NCBI RefSeq assembly: GCF_006538345.1
Contig: NZ_BJKL01000020.1
Location: forward strand, 1-34,085
Direction of reading: 5' to 3'
Length of the DNA stretch: 34,085 nt
Source: Alteromonas sp. KUL49
Lineage (GTDB): Bacteria; Pseudomonadota; Gammaproteobacteria; Enterobacterales; Alteromonadaceae
This document shows, in pieces, positions 31,823 through 34,085 of the stretch. A program made the translations under genes and the position numbers. A model generated the notes under the pieces. It was not told where the DNA came from, made no database searches, and saw only the letters and a program-made list of their open reading frames with translations. The first letter of the stretch is position 1, and the number at the start of each line of letters is the position of its first letter.

Positions 31823-33808
31823 ATGAGCGATTCAACAGGACATAGCAAGGCGATTGTTGCCAACGGCAATAGCCCGCACGTTAAGCTGAAAGCCACTGAC
31901 TTTGGTGATTGTAAGTGGACATCAGGTTTTTGGGCAGAGAAAACGCAAAAAGCGATCGACACAATGATCCCTTATATGGGCGATCTACTTTGCGGTGATG
32001 TAGGTCATGCTCTCAATAACTTTAAGATTGCTGCGGGTCTTAAAGAAGGTGAACACCAGGGGATGTACTGGCATGATGGCGACTTCTATAAGTTTGTTGA
32101 AGCTAAAGTTTACGCATATGGACTCACTAAAGACGAAAAGTTGCTTGCTGAGCTAGATGAATACATTGATATTATCGGACAAGCGCAAGAACCTGATGGC
32201 TACCTACAGACACAGATTCAGCTAAGAGAAGATGCAGATCGTTACGAAAACCGTAAATATCACGAGATGTATAACACCGGCCACTTGCTTATCACAGCCT
32301 GTGCTCACTACCGCATCACAGGTAAGCGCAATTTCATCAATATCGCGATAAAACACGCTGACCTGCTCTACACCATATTCTTCCCAGATACTAAACATTA
32401 CCGTCGATTCGGTTTTAACCAAACCCAGATTATGGGTCTAGTTGAACTATACCGCACACTGGGTGATGAAAAATATCTAAAACTTGCGCAAAAGTTTATT
32501 GACCGTCGCGGCACCTACGAGATAGAACATGATTCAACCACAGTGGGCTACCCCATTGGTGATATGGTGCAAGAGCGCACACCTCTTCGTGAAGAGCACG
32601 AGCCTGTGGGCCACGCGGTATTGGCGTTGTACTATTATGCTGGTGCTGCCGATGTTTATGCGGAAACAGGCGAAACCGCTCTGATTACTGCGCTAGATCG
32701 TTTGTGGGAAAGTGTTACGCAGAAGAAAATGTATGCCACAGGTGCGGTAGGTCAAACGCACTATGGTGCATCGGTAAACCGCGATACCATAGAAGAAGGT
32801 TTCATCGATGACTATATGATGCCTAACCTGACGGCTTACAATGAAACCTGTGCGAACCTATGTAATGCCATGTTCAGCTTCCGTTTGCTCGGCATTCATG
32901 GCCAAGCGAAGTACGCCGATATCATAGAGCTTGTCATGCACAACAGTGGATTGTCTGGTATTGGTCATGAAGGTAAAGACTATTTTTATGCCAACCCATT
33001 GCGTATGTTGCATAACACACGTAACTACGACGCTCACGCCGATGTAACGGAAACACCAGATCGCGAGGGTTATCTTGCTTGTTTCTGTTGTCCGCCAAAC
33101 CTAGTACGTACCATTTCAAACCTTTCTGGTTGGGCGTATAGCGTTGCTGATAATGGTGTTTACGTAAACTTGTATGGTTCTAATGTGCTAGACACTGCAA
33201 TGGCTGATGGCTCTACTATCAAGCTAAAGCAAGAAACTCAGTATCCATGGAATGGCCGTATCAGTATTACAGTAGATGACTGCAAGTCAGACCCGTTTGA
33301 TATTGCCGTTCGTATTCCTGGATGGGCAACCTCAGCGACTATCACCATTAACGGTGAAGAACAGCCAATCGACGCTACGCCAGCGACTTACGTCATGCTT
33401 AATCGCACGTGGCAGGCCGGTGATGAGATTGTTTTGGATATTCCTATGGAAGCCAAATTCATTGAAGGTCACCCGCGTATCGAAGAAGTACGTAACCAAG
33501 TCGCTGTTAAGCGTGGCCCAATTGTTTATTGTGTTGAGTCACCGGATCTTCCAGAAGAGCGCACAGTACTTGACGTATATCTATCGGGTAACAGTGAACT
33601 CACTGTTAAGCATGATGAAAGTCTACTCGGTGGTATTTCAGTTATCGAGACAGACATTTTACTTCGTGACAATACGTCGAAAGAAAGCATGTACAACGCA
33701 GTGCAAAAACCAAGCTTTACGCCTATTAAAGGACAACTCGTTCCATACTACGCGTGGAGTAACCGCGGTACTGCAGAAATGACGGTATTTATGCCAATCG
33801 TTTGGTAA
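31823..33808 (+). CDS. GH127-family glycosidase, cytoplasmic
   Basis: Encodes 661 aa, an (alpha/alpha)6-barrel glycoside hydrolase with C-terminal beta domains. Compared with the known beta-L-arabinofuranosidase HypBA1, it keeps the metal and nucleophile set: Glu325 (TIEEGF), Glu341 and Cys343 (ETCANL), and the Cys422-Cys423 pair (CFCCPPN). DGYLQT, MYNTGHLL and the GYPIGD region are also typical. No signal peptide, so it acts in the cytoplasm. Family members include beta-L-arabinofuranosidases and, in carrageenan-degrading bacteria, exo-acting 3,6-anhydro-D-galactosidases. Since the locus encodes anhydrogalactose-type catabolism and sulfatases, the second activity is favoured, but the sequence alone does not decide. 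ATG with AGAGG seven bases upstream. It is transcribed divergently from the MFS operon. Confidence 0.92.
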   Translation: MSDSTGHSKAIVANGNSPHVKLKATDFGDCKWTSGFWAEKTQKAIDTMIPYMGDLLCGDVGHALNNFKIAAGLKEGEHQGMYWHDGDFYKFVEAKVYAYGLTKDEKLLAELDEYIDIIGQAQEPDGYLQTQIQLREDADRYENRKYHEMYNTGHLLITACAHYRITGKRNFINIAIKHADLLYTIFFPDTKHYRRFGFNQTQIMGLVELYRTLGDEKYLKLAQKFIDRRGTYEIEHDSTTVGYPIGDMVQERTPLREEHEPVGHAVLALYYYAGAADVYAETGETALITALDRLWESVTQKKMYATGAVGQTHYGASVNRDTIEEGFIDDYMMPNLTAYNETCANLCNAMFSFRLLGIHGQAKYADIIELVMHNSGLSGIGHEGKDYFYANPLRMLHNTRNYDAHADVTETPDREGYLACFCCPPNLVRTISNLSGWAYSVADNGVYVNLYGSNVLDTAMADGSTIKLKQETQYPWNGRISITVDDCKSDPFDIAVRIPGWATSATITINGEEQPIDATPATYVMLNRTWQAGDEIVLDIPMEAKFIEGHPRIEEVRNQVAVKRGPIVYCVESPDLPEERTVLDVYLSGNSELTVKHDESLLGGISVIETDILLRDNTSKESMYNAVQKPSFTPIKGQLVPYYAWSNRGTAEMTVFMPIVW

Positions 33809-33821
33809 TCAACACCTGATT

Positions 33822-34048
33822 AAAAAAACGCAGTTGATATTGTAATGCTAATCAACTAAGTTTTTATCGACCTCTCAAAAGAGGAGCAACAAACTTTTTA
33901 CTGCACGCCGTAAACTCTTCCCTGAGGGCTCGGCTTCGGCATCCATGCCTCAGACGGCTGTAAAAAGTTCATCGCTCCTCTTCATGCACATCAACGTCTT
34001 TATTAATCAATACGTTTCACAAAAGCGCAGTGTAGACTGCGTTTTTTT
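33822..34048. repeat. 227-bp nested-palindrome element downstream of GH127
   Basis: Outer arms AAAAAAACGCAGT (33822-33834) and ACTGCGTTTTTTT (34036-34048) are perfect 13-bp inverted repeats. Inside are AGTTGAT/ATCAACT (33832-33838, 33851-33857), AAGAGGAGC/GCTCCTCTT (33879-33887, 33974-33982), AACTTTTTAC/GTAAAAAGTT (33892-33901, 33960-33969), GCCGT/ACGGC (33907-33911, 33954-33958) and CTGAGG/CCTCAG (33922-33927, 33948-33953). The last four pairs are nested and give one long stem of about 104 nt. It has no coding capacity. It may be a dispersed MITE- or REP-like repeat or a structured RNA; the copy number cannot be judged here. Confidence 0.6.
34021..34048 (+). terminator. Terminator-like hairpin after GH127
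   Basis: AAAA, G, CGCAGT (34026-34031), loop GTAG, ACTGCG (34036-34041), then T7. A short stem with A-tract and T-tract, good for termination in the plus direction; it forms the right end of the nested element. It lies over 200 nt after the GH127 stop, so it may be an element end rather than the gene's own terminator. Confidence 0.7.
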
Positions 34049-34085
34049 GGTCTCATCACTGCCGAAGGTAATAAAAAACGCACGC

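Noticed and set aside
33276..33782. Open frame of 168 codons on the plus strand inside GH127
   Set aside because: It is a shifted frame within the GH127 coding region, without a ribosome site or recognisable domain.
31823..33808. Plain L-arabinose utilisation, based on GH127
   Set aside because: No arabinose isomerase, kinase or arabinonate-specific aldolase is nearby; DgoK and DgoA act on six-carbon acids, and three sulfatases point to a sulfated galactan. Kept only as an alternative substrate.
34071..34085. A third copy of the AAAAAACGC end sequence at the window edge
   Set aside because: It matches the outer repeat only over about ten bases and then differs. It is more likely the start of the next gene's terminator; too short to call at the window edge.
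1..34085. Mobile genes, CRISPR arrays, tRNA or rRNA
   Set aside because: No transposase, integrase, phage protein, regularly spaced repeat or cloverleaf was seen, so the locus shows no direct sign of recent transfer.

Overview
The window is a chromosomal stretch from a marine gammaproteobacterium, most likely Alteromonadaceae (Alteromonas/Paraglaciecola type). The basis is the housekeeping genes (pnp, proA), a very large TonB-dependent receptor of the Xanthomonas/Caulobacter type, formylglycine sulfatases and a PEP-CTERM-like lectin. This placement is made by eye, not by a database search. No tRNA, rRNA, CRISPR array, transposase or phage gene was seen, and no gene is cut by a window edge.

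Region 1 (1-8.8 kb) is ordinary chromosome: a secreted C-type-lectin-fold protein (+), then on the minus strand a DUF4328 membrane protein, pnp with a strong terminator, proA, a DUF2878 membrane protein, and a membrane EAL protein whose GGDEF motif is degenerate. Region 2 (8.8-11.8 kb) is a divergent cassette: an AraC-type regulator (-) facing a zinc alcohol dehydrogenase and an overlapping esterase (+).

Region 3 (11.8-33.8 kb) is a polysaccharide utilisation locus for a sulfated, probably anhydrogalactose-containing red-algal galactan (carrageenan type). From right to left it holds a cytoplasmic GH127 glycosidase (+), then on the minus strand an MFS sugar porter, dgoK and dgoA (overlapping genes), a DgoR-like GntR/FCD regulator, two sulfatases, an enolase-superfamily enzyme and an aldehyde dehydrogenase (4-base overlap), a third sulfatase, the TonB receptor, a surface-type lipoprotein, a small secreted protein and an FG-GAP/CRTAC-type lipoprotein. 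The inferred flow is: outer-membrane uptake by the receptor and its lipoprotein; desulfation in the periplasm; inner-membrane import by the MFS porter; release of 3,6-anhydro-D-galactose by GH127; oxidation by the aldehyde dehydrogenase; ring opening by the cycloisomerase; phosphorylation by DgoK; and cleavage by DgoA to pyruvate and glyceraldehyde 3-phosphate.

The strongest new observation is a shared 15-bp operator, AAACATNATATGTTT, or its reverse complement. It lies at four promoters: the enolase/ALDH/sulfatase/receptor operon, the two-sulfatase operon, the regulator's own promoter, and the MFS-dgoK-dgoA promoter that faces GH127. This ties four transcription units scattered over about 17 kb into one predicted regulon under the local GntR protein. 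Other points of interest are a palindrome that encodes the overlapping 3' ends of two convergent genes (11782-11805), a long inverted repeat upstream of the 14387 gene, and a 227-bp nested-palindrome element after GH127 (33822-34048). No endo-acting carrageenase or agarase and no sulfatase-maturating enzyme is present, so the locus needs partners elsewhere in the genome.
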